Positions 9,471 through 19,000 of a stretch of DNA of 64,000 nucleotides are shown here, in pieces (position 1 is the stretch's first letter; each line of letters starts with the position of its first letter). The position numbers were made by a program, and so were the translations under genes. The stretch lies in NCBI RefSeq assembly GCF_012641265.1, contig NZ_JABAHZ010000002.1, positions 1,054,001 to 1,118,000 of the forward strand, written 5' to 3'. The notes beneath the pieces were generated by a model, which saw only the letters and a program-made list of their open reading frames with translations, was not told where the DNA came from and did no database searches. The stretch is from Chitinophaga eiseniae. GTDB taxonomy: Bacteria; Bacteroidota; Bacteroidia; Chitinophagales; Chitinophagaceae.

Positions 9471-10502
9471 CTATACTATCCCGATTTGTACGTTGGTAAT
9501 GTTTTGTGCGGGTTGTTCGAAATTGTAGCGGAGGTACTGTTCGCGGGTATACCCGGTCATTGGTGTTCCCAGCATTTGTAAGCCGTTGATCAGCTCTCCG
9601 TAAGTGTTGCCCAGTTGTTCCCAGGCGCCATGATGCTGCAGGCTTACGCAGCGGAATGGCGGAATAGTTTCGCATACCCAGGGAGCCGGTACTGGTTGAA
9701 CACCCGTAACGGGCAGGCCAATATCGAGGGTGAATACTGTATCCGGCTGTCCATCGAAATTGTGGTAGTGCCATTGCGCGCCGCCACATACTTCCAGTCC
9801 CGACGTAATCGCTGCTTCATATACCGTTTTGATGGCGGTACGCACCAGCTGCATCATGCCGGCTAAGTTGGTCTGGTAGCGACGATAGAAGAAATGGAAG
9901 GACGAAGCGGTTTCCATCTCCAGGGTATTATTACCGGCGTCAAAGAAGCCGAACCAAAATTTTAGTTGTTCCTTTTCCAGTAAATCAAAGTGGTTGAAAA
10001 TAGCCTTTGCAAAAGCCACCATGGCGGTACCCGGGGCGGTAATGATTTGTCCGCCATCTACAGCCGCGCTTTGCTGATAGCTGGCTTGCCCTTTATAAGC
10101 CGGCGCCAGCATCTTCAATACTTCCGGGTGATTGCTGGTATGGGGGATGTTGTCGAGAAAGCCATGTTGGGCCAATAGCGCTGTGGCGCCGCAGATGGCG
10201 GCCACTGTTTTTTGTTGTGCCAGTAGTTGTTGTACCAGTGGCAACACTTCCGTATTGGCGCCTTGTTCCATGGGCGCGCCACCCGGCAGGATAAGCAGGT
10301 CAATATCAGCTGCTATGGCTTGTTCCAGGCTGCATTGTGGCTGCACCGGCAGTTTGCCTCCCGAGGTAACCACCTCGCCGGTCAATGAAAAGGTTACCAG
10401 GTTAATATCTGTAAAGCAGCCAATGCCATACATGGTAAGGGCAGGTTCCCAATCGGAATAGCCATCGAAAAGAAATACATAACAATTGGTCAGCTTCTTC
10501 AT
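9471..10502 (-). CDS. DJ-1/PfpI domain fused to a GyrI-like domain
   Basis: Two-domain protein of 343 residues. Residues 1-195 form a DJ-1/PfpI (class I glutamine amidotransferase-like) domain: Glu19 in DWEPAL, LPGGAP near 72-77 and the nucleophile-elbow cysteine Cys104 in AAICGATA. Residues about 235-343 look like a GyrI-like effector-binding domain (FTLDIGLPV, SLQHHGAWEQLGNTYGEL). In AraC relatives the DJ-1 domain is followed by HTH, but no HTH is seen here. It lies 75 bases below a WYL regulator and above a second GyrI-like gene. It may sense or detoxify a reactive small molecule; this is inference. Confidence 0.82.
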   Translation of the reverse strand: MKKLTNCYVFLFDGYSDWEPALTMYGIGCFTDINLVTFSLTGEVVTSGGKLPVQPQCSLEQAIAADIDLLILPGGAPMEQGANTEVLPLVQQLLAQQKTVAAICGATALLAQHGFLDNIPHTSNHPEVLKMLAPAYKGQASYQQSAAVDGGQIITAPGTAMVAFAKAIFNHFDLLEKEQLKFWFGFFDAGNNTLEMETASSFHFFYRRYQTNLAGMMQLVRTAIKTVYEAAITSGLEVCGGAQWHYHNFDGQPDTVFTLDIGLPVTGVQPVPAPWVCETIPPFRCVSLQHHGAWEQLGNTYGELINGLQMLGTPMTGYTREQYLRYNFEQPAQNITNVQIGIV

Positions 10503-10576
10503 ATAGTATTGTGTTTAATGACAATACAAAGCAAAGAAGGGCTGGTGACAACCTTATGTCAGTAGTTATACCGGGT

Positions 10577-11548
10577 TTAAAAATAATGTTGATGGAGTTC
10601 TGCTACAAGGGTTGCCGTAGCGGTTTTCAACTCCAGCGGTTCCAATACAGTTACCTGGTTGCCAAACATGACCAGCCAGCGGGAGAAGTAGCCCAGGGAG
10701 CCGGTGAGGAAGGTTAATTCAGTGAAATCGCCTTTTACCGTTTCTTCCATCAGTCCAAAATAGTATTTCTGATCACGGATATGCCGCATGACGTCATTGT
10801 TGAAGCGAAGTTTTACCAGGTGGGCTTCCTGCTTATGATTACTATGTTGCTGCTCCAGGTAGCCCTGTAACGAGGGGTGTTTCCCTTTTTCATAGTGGCT
10901 ATTGAGCAGGCTGAGTTTACGGATGCGGTCTAACCGGAAGTCGCGGTATCCCTGCCGGAGCCGGCAAAAGGCGATCAGGTGCCATTTATGGCTCATATGA
11001 AAAATGCCGATGGGTTCTACCTCCCGGCGGGTGGCCACCTCGTCCTGGATGGAAAAGTATTCCATATTAATCACCTGGTTCAGACCGAGCGCCTGCTGGA
11101 TATCGGACAAAAAGCGGTTGGGGAACTCGTCCCCGTCTACATTGACCAAAGAACCAGGCTGGTAGCGGAGTACGGCTATATTTTCGTCCAGCGACTCCAG
11201 GTAGTCTTTTTCCGATCCCCGGAGTACGGAACGTATCTTTTCCATGGCCAGGCTAAACTGCTTTTTGTTGCTGTGGTCGCTAAATTGTTCCATCAGCTTC
11301 TCCCCGGTCAGCAGGGCGGCGGCTTCTTCTTTGGAGAACATCACGGGGGGCAGATGGTACCCGTCCACAATATAGTAGCCGGTACCGGCTTCCGCGCCAA
11401 TGGGCACACCGGCCTCCTGAAGGGCCTTTACATCTCTGTATACTGTTCTCAGGCTGATATTGAAACGGTCAGCTATTTCCGCTGCTTTTACTATTTTTTT
11501 CCCTTGTAATTGGATCAGAATGGCAGTTAGACGGTCGATGCGGTTCAT
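10577..11548 (-). CDS. HTH/WYL-domain transcriptional regulator (YafY type)
   Basis: 323 residues with an N-terminal winged helix-turn-helix (residues about 1-60, IADRFNISLRTVYRDVKALQ), a linker, a WYL ligand-sensing domain (about 140-220, with the GYRDFRLDRIRKL signature) and a WCX C-terminal extension. Such proteins are usually repressors or activators responding to small ligands or nucleic acid. It lies first in a same-strand run with the DJ-1/GyrI fusion and GyrI-like gene, and likely controls them. Confidence 0.88.
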   Translation of the reverse strand: MNRIDRLTAILIQLQGKKIVKAAEIADRFNISLRTVYRDVKALQEAGVPIGAEAGTGYYIVDGYHLPPVMFSKEEAAALLTGEKLMEQFSDHSNKKQFSLAMEKIRSVLRGSEKDYLESLDENIAVLRYQPGSLVNVDGDEFPNRFLSDIQQALGLNQVINMEYFSIQDEVATRREVEPIGIFHMSHKWHLIAFCRLRQGYRDFRLDRIRKLSLLNSHYEKGKHPSLQGYLEQQHSNHKQEAHLVKLRFNNDVMRHIRDQKYYFGLMEETVKGDFTELTFLTGSLGYFSRWLVMFGNQVTVLEPLELKTATATLVAELHQHYF

Positions 11549-11650
11549 GGAAGCGGTAAGTTGTGGCTACGAATTTCGGTCGCCCAAAATTATTTTTAGA
11601 AAATTTTTTAAACCGGTTAAACTTTATTGAAAGTTAACGGTCTTAAATAT

Positions 11651-11786
11651 ACAACACCTCCCGATGAAGGCGTGAAAGCGAGAAAATGACACAGGCGAGT
11701 TTCGGGAGATATCAATTCAATGCTACAGTACAGAATATAGGTTAAATGGTAAGTCCCTGCAATTTCTTGCGGGGACCTGTTTTTTT
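11651..11786 (+). ncRNA. Candidate small RNA ending in a terminator
   Basis: The 0.3 kb gap between the WYL regulator and cydB has no plus-strand gene, yet ends in a good plus-strand intrinsic terminator (11751-11786). Upstream lies a long-range 7-base perfect pairing CTCCCGA (11658-11664) with TCGGGAG (11702-11708). Together these suggest a structured transcript of about 135 bases. I could not find a convincing TAnnTTTG promoter, and no known RNA family was recognised, so this is tentative. Confidence 0.3.
11751..11786 (+). terminator. Plus-strand intrinsic terminator with no plus-strand gene
   Basis: Stem AGTCCCTGCAA pairs with TTGCGGGGACC across a short loop and is followed by seven T on the plus strand. 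Both flanking genes are on the minus strand, so it does not serve a protein gene in this orientation. Confidence 0.6.
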
Positions 11787-11847
11787 AGGACCATTGTGCA
11801 CGCAGAGAAGCGAAGTTGCAAAGATTTTTAATAATTGCAGCGTTCGC

Positions 11848-12882
11848 TTAGTAGCTCATCTCATTTAACTTAACCTTACCCCTGAAAGTCCAGAACAGGA
11901 AAGTAGTATATCCAACCACCATGGGGGTGCCTATTGCGGCGATCAACAGCATAATTTTCAACGATTTTACAGAAGAAGCAGCGGCATAGATGCTGATGCT
12001 ATAAGCCGGATCGGTGGTAGATATCACGATGTTAGGGTATAATCCAACGGCAAACAGGATCAGCAGACAAGCGGTAATGATACAGGAATACGCAAAAGCG
12101 GTATAATATTTACGGGCATCTACATTTCTCTTAATATTCAACACTATCAGCACCGCCAGCATAGGCAGCAGAAATAAGCTGGGATGTGATTTAAACTGAT
12201 GCGTCATATGAGGCACATAAATCAGGGTAGCCATCGACGTTAGAATGAAACAGAGTATAAAGAATTTACTACAGTTGTTAACAATGATTGTGAGCCGGGT
12301 ATAAAGCCTGTTTTCCGTTTTCATCACCAGGTAAATAGACCCGTGAAGCATGAACAACGACAAGGTGGTGAATGCAATCAGTATCGCATAAGGGTTGAAG
12401 AAAGTAAGCAGGTTGCCGGTAAACTCATGGTCTTTATTCATGGGCAGGCCATGTATCAGGTTGCCCAGCACCAATCCCAGCAAGAGCGTAATCCCCGTAC
12501 TGGACACCGTATAGCTGATATCCCACATTTTGCGCCACCATAGCCAGGGTTCTTTACTTCTGAATTCGATGGAAATAGCACGGAAAATAAGTGCTACCAG
12601 GAACAGCATAAAGGGTATATAAAAGGTAGATAATAATACGCCATATACCAGCGGGAAGCCCGCAAACAGCGCCCCTCCTGCTATCACCAGCCATACCTCG
12701 TTACCATCCCATACCGGGCCTATCGCGTTCAACACCAGGCGGCGACTTTCTTCTTTCTTAAAAAATAAGTGTAAAGCGCCTGCTCCGAGGTCAAAACCAT
12801 CTAAAACGCCGTACCCGGTAATCAATCCTCCAATCACTAAAAACCACCAGGTAGGTAAATCCAATCCGAGTATTGTTTCCAT
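11848..12882 (-). CDS. cydB: Cytochrome bd ubiquinol oxidase subunit II
   Basis: Membrane subunit II of the high-affinity, proton-pump-independent terminal oxidase. 344 residues from the start chosen at 12882 (METILGLDLPTWWFLVIGG), only 4 bases after the cydA stop; an upstream in-frame ATG would overlap cydA. GYGVLDGFDLGAGAL in the first membrane segments is the CydB signature, and about eight to nine TM helices follow. It works with CydA in micro-oxic respiration and oxidative-stress tolerance. No cydX-like small gene is seen downstream. Confidence 0.95.
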   Translation of the reverse strand: METILGLDLPTWWFLVIGGLITGYGVLDGFDLGAGALHLFFKKEESRRLVLNAIGPVWDGNEVWLVIAGGALFAGFPLVYGVLLSTFYIPFMLFLVALIFRAISIEFRSKEPWLWWRKMWDISYTVSSTGITLLLGLVLGNLIHGLPMNKDHEFTGNLLTFFNPYAILIAFTTLSLFMLHGSIYLVMKTENRLYTRLTIIVNNCSKFFILCFILTSMATLIYVPHMTHQFKSHPSLFLLPMLAVLIVLNIKRNVDARKYYTAFAYSCIITACLLILFAVGLYPNIVISTTDPAYSISIYAAASSVKSLKIMLLIAAIGTPMVVGYTTFLFWTFRGKVKLNEMSY

Positions 12883-12886
12883 ACAA

Positions 12887-14278
12887 TTATAATTTAGTAG
12901 GGTGGTAAGTAATATTATCGTGGTAATAGCCATCGTATTCTATTTCCGCATTTTCGGAGATATCGGGCCCATGCTGTATTTTCCTGGTCAGCAAATAGAT
13001 GAAAAGGGTAAACAACAGCACATATACCAACGTAAATAAGATCAGGGAAAACATGACCTGGTCGGCTGTTACCTTGCGGGATAAAGCATCCGAGGTACGG
13101 AGCAGTTTGTATACTACCCAGGGTTGACGGCCTACTTCCGCCGCATACCATCCTACCTGGTTGGCTATTTGCGGTAACAATACGGCCCAGGCAAAAATGA
13201 CCATCAGCCAGCGTTGCTGGAAGAGTTTCTTTTTCCATAGCAGGAAAACAGCCAGCAGTGTAAGTCCTATAAGCGTGATACCGATGGTGATCATCATATG
13301 GTACATCTGGAAAACAAAATTCACGGCGCCGGGCCTGTCTTCTTTGGGCGTAGCGCGCAAACCTTCCACCGGTGCGGAAAAGCTGCCATGCGTGAGGAAA
13401 GAAAGTCCGCCGGGAATTTTGATACCGGTAGTTTGCTCATTTTTATTATCTACCCATCCCACAATATACATAGGCGCTACCGCGGAACTATCGTAATGCC
13501 CTTCCATGGCCGCCAGCTTAGCACGTTGGTATTTGCTGACATAATGCGCAGAACGATGACCCGTGAAAAGCTGCAGCAGCGCGGCAATCACCGCTACGCT
13601 CAAACCCACTTTAAACATGGCCTGCGCGTGGGTAACAGCACGCTGTTTTAATATATACCAGGCGCCCACACTCATCACGAGAAAGGACCCTGCGAGGAAA
13701 GCGCCTATAATTACATGCGAAAAACGGTCTACAGAAGAAGGATTTAACACCATGACCCAGAAGTCGGTCACCACCGCACGGGCGCCCAGGTCGTGGCCTT
13801 CGATGCGAAAGCCAGCCGGTGTTTGTTGCCAGGAGTTGGCAATCACAATCCACAGTGCTGAAAAGATAGAACCCAGCGCCACCATACAGGTCGAAAAATA
13901 ATGGACGCCTTTATGTACCCGGTTCCATCCGAAAAGTAATACCCCCAGGAAGGCCGATTCCATCGCAAAGGCGAAGATCCCTTCCGCCGCCAGGGCGCTA
14001 CCAAAAATATCGCCCACATAATGGGAGTAAGTAGCCCAGTTAGTACCAAACTCAAACTCCATCACAATACCGGTAGCCACGCCAATACCAAAAATCAATG
14101 CAAATATCTTGATCCAGAAGCGGGTAATATCTTTATATACCGCTAAACCTGTTTTGAGATAAAGTCCTTCCATGATCACCAAACATAGCCCCAGCCCTAT
14201 GCTCAGCGGAGGATAGATGTAGTGAAAGGCAATGGTAAAAGCAAACTGTATCCTGGATAGTATTTCTACGGATGGCAT
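12887..14278 (-). CDS. cydA: Cytochrome bd ubiquinol oxidase subunit I
   Basis: Carries hemes b558, b595 and d and the quinol site. The haem ligand His19 in AFHYIYPPLSIGLG and the conserved acidic patch in AAEGIFAFAMESAFLG are present. At 463 residues it is clearly shorter than the 522-residue E. coli protein; the hydrophilic region after GRQPW/HRSAHYV is consistent with the short Q-loop class. It is the first gene of the cydAB operon. Confidence 0.95.
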   Translation of the reverse strand: MPSVEILSRIQFAFTIAFHYIYPPLSIGLGLCLVIMEGLYLKTGLAVYKDITRFWIKIFALIFGIGVATGIVMEFEFGTNWATYSHYVGDIFGSALAAEGIFAFAMESAFLGVLLFGWNRVHKGVHYFSTCMVALGSIFSALWIVIANSWQQTPAGFRIEGHDLGARAVVTDFWVMVLNPSSVDRFSHVIIGAFLAGSFLVMSVGAWYILKQRAVTHAQAMFKVGLSVAVIAALLQLFTGHRSAHYVSKYQRAKLAAMEGHYDSSAVAPMYIVGWVDNKNEQTTGIKIPGGLSFLTHGSFSAPVEGLRATPKEDRPGAVNFVFQMYHMMITIGITLIGLTLLAVFLLWKKKLFQQRWLMVIFAWAVLLPQIANQVGWYAAEVGRQPWVVYKLLRTSDALSRKVTADQVMFSLILFTLVYVLLFTLFIYLLTRKIQHGPDISENAEIEYDGYYHDNITYHPTKL

Positions 14279-14296
14279 AATCTTGAATTATTGATG

Positions 14297-14304
14297 CAAA
14301 GGTA
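14297..14304 (-). promoter_or_regulatory. cydAB -7 box
   Basis: TACCTTTG on the minus strand matches TAnnTTTG and lies 18 bases before the cydA start codon. No clear -33 TTTG is seen. Confidence 0.5.
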
Positions 14305-14451
14305 GCAGGTGAAGATATCCATGAAACTGATGTTTGTCATGTATTGATAAAAATATAATGTTATGATCACCTTAACAAGGAAATAACCTGTTTATCGCCC
14401 CGTTTTTACTATCTTGAAACAATAATTTTAGTGTAATGGTTTACTTGATAT

Positions 14452-14477
14452 AACGTCCTGCCGTAGTGCAGGACGTT
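14452..14477 (-). terminator. Hairpin terminator after the MDR dehydrogenase gene
   Basis: A perfect 10-base inverted repeat (AACGTCCTGC and its complement) sits about a dozen bases past the stop of the dehydrogenase. The T-run is weak on either strand. Confidence 0.5.
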
Positions 14478-14489
14478 TATATGTATGGA

Positions 14490-15503
14490 TCAGGCATTCA
14501 TGTCAATGACTACCTTCCCGAAATAATTACCGCTGCCCATATGCCGGAATGCTTCCTGGACTTCACTTACAGGGAATATACGATCTATTACCGGGTGAAT
14601 ATTGTTTAAAGCTACGGCGGCTGCAAGCGCTTCGAAACTTTGTACGCTACCCACAGAGTAACCCTGTAACCGGATATAGTTACCTACTATGGTAAACAAA
14701 TCCAGCGGGAGTTGCGCGCCGGCAATAAATCCTACCAGGCCTACAAAGCCGTTGTAGCCTGCTGATTTCACAGAATTGACGATGGTGGCGGCGCCGGCAA
14801 TATCGAGTGTAGCGTGTACCCCCTCGCCGTTAGTAAGCCGGCTTACTTCTTCATGCCAGTTGGGATGTTGTTTATAGTCGATAACTTCATGGGCGCCTAA
14901 TTGTTTCAATTTTTCCAGTTTAGCGGGATTACTGCTGGTGGCTATTACGCGGGCACCCGCTGCCAGTGCTATTTGCAAGGCAAAAAGGGAAACGCCGCCA
15001 GTGCCCTGTGTGAGCACAGTTTGACCCGGCTGAATGTTAGCATAACTCATCAGTCCTGTCCAGGCAGTAACACCTGCTACCGGCAACGTAGCTGCTTCTG
15101 CACTGGTTAAATTAGCAGGTGTGCGTACCAGCGCATATTCAGGGATAACGGCATACTCCGCGAGTAATCCTGGTGTACTAACACCTGTTCTGATATGATT
15201 GGTAGCCGGTGTAGCCAAACCACGCTGCCACAGCTGGTTATATTGTATCATGACCCGGTCGCCTGGTTGCCATTTGCTCACCTTATCGCCAACGGCAGCA
15301 ACGATGCCGGCGCCATCGGAAGTAGGAATGCGGGGCAGCGGCAGCTCTTTACTATAAGTACCGGTCGCCAGCGCCACATCGAGATAGTTGAGCGCCACGG
15401 CTTCTATTTTTACCAATACTTCGTTGGCAGCAGGTGTAGGTGTGGGAAGATCAGTAAGTTGTAAACTTTCGAGTCCGAATGCTATTTGTTGGATCGCTTT
15501 CAT
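14490..15503 (-). CDS. Zinc-free MDR family NADPH:quinone reductase-like dehydrogenase
   Basis: 337-residue medium-chain dehydrogenase/reductase. The N-terminal GroES-like domain (LPRIPTSDGAGIVAAVGDKV) is followed by a Rossmann domain with TQGTGGVSLFALQIALAAG. The cysteine cluster of the structural zinc is not seen, which favours the quinone-oxidoreductase branch of the family. It is divergent from an HxlR regulator 115 bases away, a common arrangement for redox-inducible MDR genes; substrate unknown. Confidence 0.9.
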   Translation of the reverse strand: MKAIQQIAFGLESLQLTDLPTPTPAANEVLVKIEAVALNYLDVALATGTYSKELPLPRIPTSDGAGIVAAVGDKVSKWQPGDRVMIQYNQLWQRGLATPATNHIRTGVSTPGLLAEYAVIPEYALVRTPANLTSAEAATLPVAGVTAWTGLMSYANIQPGQTVLTQGTGGVSLFALQIALAAGARVIATSSNPAKLEKLKQLGAHEVIDYKQHPNWHEEVSRLTNGEGVHATLDIAGAATIVNSVKSAGYNGFVGLVGFIAGAQLPLDLFTIVGNYIRLQGYSVGSVQSFEALAAAVALNNIHPVIDRIFPVSEVQEAFRHMGSGNYFGKVVIDMNA

Positions 15504-15573
15504 GAGAATAATTTTTCTTCCACAAAATTGAGGGTTAACTTTACTTTAGACAAGTATGCACCATTTGGGAATG

Positions 15574-15593
15574 TAGATACTAAATGTATACTA
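15574..15593. promoter_or_regulatory. Possible HxlR operator
   Basis: An imperfect dyad with ATAC and GTAT half-sites lies in the divergent region between the dehydrogenase and the HxlR gene, where an autoregulatory site would be expected. The match is short and AT-rich, so support is weak. Confidence 0.25.
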
Positions 15594-15617
15594 ATGCTGA
15601 TAATCAATGCAAAAAAA

Positions 15618-16007
15618 ATGAAGAAAGTTCAAAAAAATAATGAGGCGGATACGGTTTGTGCAGTTGATTATGCTTTCCAGCGTATTGGAGGCAAGCATAA
15701 AGGAAGAGTCATTTATCACCTGCGGGGAGGTGTAAAGAGATATGGTGAATTACGCCGTTCGTTGACCGGTATTACGCCTAAAATGCTCACACAGGTATTG
15801 CGGGAACTGGAGCAGGATGAACTCATTACAAGGCACGTGTACCTGGAAGTGCCACCCCGCGTGGAATATCAGCTTACTGATACGGGCAGGGAACTGTTAC
15901 CGTTTATTATCCTGCTGAGCGAATGGGGCCGGAAACAAATGGGGATGCCATCGCTGTATGCATGCCAGCCGGAGCTGAGTTCCCTGGTTATCGAAACCAG
16001 GGAATAA
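15618..16007 (+). CDS. HxlR-type winged-helix transcriptional regulator
   Basis: 129 residues from the ATG at 15618 (MKKVQKNNEADTVCAVDYA); an ATG at 15594 would add eight residues. The family core is plain: FQRIGGKHKGRVIYHL, then GELRRSLTGITPKMLTQVLREL (recognition helix) and the wing VEYQLTDTGREL. Cys14 near the N-terminus could be redox or electrophile sensing as in other HxlR proteins. It probably controls the divergent dehydrogenase. Confidence 0.92.
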   Translation: MKKVQKNNEADTVCAVDYAFQRIGGKHKGRVIYHLRGGVKRYGELRRSLTGITPKMLTQVLRELEQDELITRHVYLEVPPRVEYQLTDTGRELLPFIILLSEWGRKQMGMPSLYACQPELSSLVIETRE

Positions 16008-16027
16008 ATAGGATATTCCGTTAAATG

Positions 16028-16073
16028 AAGCAGGGAGATGATAGCCAATATAACAGCTATCATCTCCCTGCTT
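16028..16073. terminator. Bidirectional terminator between hxlR and the jet operon
   Basis: A perfect 18-base inverted repeat (16028-16045 and 16056-16073) with A-rich and T-rich flanks separates two convergent transcription units. Confidence 0.85.
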
Positions 16074-16094
16074 TATTTATAACAGTAACAATAT

Positions 16095-19000
16095 CTACGA
16101 CATCACTGCCATGGATTCGAACTCTTTCTTGCGATCGCGGTATTCTTCCATGGTGAAGTTATACACCACGGAATCCCGTTTGTTTTTGTTGGATACAAAG
16201 TGACAGGCGTGAATATATGGTTCTGCAATATTCAGTTTATCCAATGGCGTAACCACCAGGAGTTGCAGGTTTAACTGCCCGCAGTATTCCATGAGATAGT
16301 GACTCTTTTCCGGATCGAGTTTACTGAAGGCCTCATCCACTGTGATAAAGCGCAGGCTCCGGTGCTGCCTGTTGGCTTCGTTGATACCAAATTGGTAGGC
16401 AATAGCGGCGCCGAGGATGGTGTAGGTAAACTGTGCTTTTTCACCACCGGAAAGACTGGCGGTATCTTCGTAATATTTAAAGGCTTTATTATCGGCTATA
16501 TAAAACTCTTTCGCTCCAAAGTCGAGCCAGTTACGCACATCGGTTACTTTACGGCGCCAGGCTTCATTCTGTTGTAAGTCGTTGATCAGCACTTTAATAT
16601 TTTCAAACAATTGATCGCCGTATGCCTCATCTTTTTCCATGTGATATTTATAGGAATCGGGTACGGCATTGCTGAGTTTTTCCTTGAAGTTCCTGATCTC
16701 TACATCGCGCACATGGCGGCATTCCAGCTGGAGGTAGGTATCCGGGTTTTTGTTGAAGGTAATATTGCGCAGTGGCTCATTCAGGTCTTCCATTACTTCC
16801 CGGATTAAATCCTCCTGTCCGTATATCCATGCCCGGTAGTTGGTGATGGCATTGAGCATACTGGTGTCCATGTATTTACGGAAGCGCTCTTTATGTTCAA
16901 TGAGGCGTTGGAATTTGATGTTTTCATACAGGGAGGTAAATTCTTCCAGGTATTTAACATGTGGTTGCAGGTCGCTTACATCGCCGAGCCATTCGGGATA
17001 GGTATCGTGGATGGCTTTAGGCGGCATGACGAAGGCCGACAGCTGACGGGTAATTTCCGCTTCTTTTTCTGCACTCTGGCGCATGGCGTCGTGCAGGGTT
17101 GCGTTCATGTTATCGTCGGCTCGTTTGCGGTAGGCGGCCAGCTCCTGGGTTGTTTCGGCAGGTTCCGTGAGCGACAGGTCTGTCAGGTATTCCAGCACAT
17201 ATTGCAGGGAAATATCGTCCAGTTTATTCACCTTCAGTTGATTGAAGTGACGGAGTTTTTCTGCGGCTTTATCATCGAGGCGACCTTTTTCCTGCAGGGT
17301 TCTTTCCTTTTCCTTCTCCTTGTTTTGCAGCTGGGCGGTGATATCGTCGAGTTGATCGCAGATCACCTGGTATTTATCGCTGGTTTTGAGCAATTGTGCT
17401 TTTTCGCGGGCAAAAGATTCGATCACGCCGGCGTGCGATTGCCAGCTGATTTCGGCGTAGTTGCGCAGCGACAGGAACGCATTCAGCAGGGTATTGATGG
17501 TGGTGATGGCCTTGCGGTTGTTTTCCAGCTGTGCAATGCTATGCTGCAGGGTATCGATATTGCCGTTACATTCGTCCTGTTCTTCTTTCAGCAGGCGTAG
17601 TTTATTTTTGTTATTCCATCCCAGCACGTAGTTGTTTTGCTGCGAGCGGTTGGGGCGGTCATCTTTTTCATGGCGTGTAGCCTGCCGCGTTAGTCCGTTG
17701 GAGGTAACCGCTTTGCGGGAGCGGTTAAACACGGCCATATCATCGGTACAGGTATAGTCAAACTGGTCGAGCAGCTGGTTTTGCAGCCATTCTTTGAACA
17801 CGGTACCGGGTTTGATATCTATCTTCTGTAACAGGCTATCTTTTTCATTCGGCATCCTCAACATAGTATAACTCTCCTCTTCTATCTTATGATATACGAG
17901 GCGGGTTTGCAGGTTGTTGGAGTTGATGTACCGGTTGATATCCATGATATATTCTTCGGGTACGAGCAGGCGTAAGCCGAAGTTGTGTAATACTTTTTCT
18001 ATGGCGTTTTCCCAATGGCTTTCGGCATCTTTTACTTTGATGAGTTCTCCGGCAAAAGGGAGGTCATCTTCGTGTATGTCGAGCATATCAGCGAGTTGCT
18101 GGCGGATGCGGATCAGCTCATATGGAATGTTGTTTTTCCGGTTGAGGAAGGAGTTGATTTCTTCTTCCAGCCGGGTAGCCTGGGCTCTTTCGGCGGTGAG
18201 ACTGCTTTTATGATGAAACAATTCTTCCTGTAATGTTTCCAGCTGTTTGTCGTGTGCAACTTTCAGCTGTTCGGCGCCGGCAATGTTTTCATGAAATTGT
18301 TGCTCATCGGGGTTGGGAGCTAGTTCCAGCCTGTCGGCCAGCATATTGTATTCTTCCATCTTGTTACGCTTGGCTTCAAGGGCCCTTTGTTCGTAGTGGA
18401 TGGATTTTTCAATAGAGCGAAGTTGTTCATCTACGCTGTTGTTGGCTTTCTGGGCGATGAGTTCATCTTTGCGCAGGTTGAGCGATTGCAGGGCTTCGTT
18501 GATACCGGTGAGGGTACTGGCGGTTACCTGTTGTTCTTTCTGCAACGCTTCCAGTTCTCTTTCGAGGATATCTTTTTCCTGCCTGTTAAACCAGGTGGGT
18601 AGTATGTCCTGGAGCATTTGCAGCTCCCGGTTCCGGTCTTGCAGTTCCTGCCAGGCGGTTTTATTGTCTATGATGGGCTCCAGCATTTTCAGCTGGGTTT
18701 CATCTTTTTGTATAGCGCGATGGCTGGAAAGCAGGCTGTCGTAGTTTTCCCGCAGTTTAAGGAATTCTGCTTCCGCATCGGTTTCTTCCAGCATCTGGCT
18801 GCGGATGAAGGTATTGAGGTCGCCGAGTACTTTAATACCTACGGTTTGGTTGAAGAGCGACAAGGCTTTTTCACTTCTCAGCCCGAAGATGTTACTGAAC
18901 AGGGCGGCATATTCCTTGAAACTGTCGGTAATTTCCGTTTTAGGAAATTCTACCCGCAATTTCTTTTTCCAATCGCCTTTCATATCAAACTTACCATTGC

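Noticed and set aside
9337..9789. N-terminal extension of the GyrI-like gene to 9789
   Set aside because: Runs into the DJ-1/GyrI gene and has no similarity to the family; the homologous region starts at about 9336.
16008..16094. Hidden jetD gene downstream of jetC
   Set aside because: Only 87 bases, mostly the 18-base terminator, separate jetC from a convergent gene; there is no room for a nuclease.
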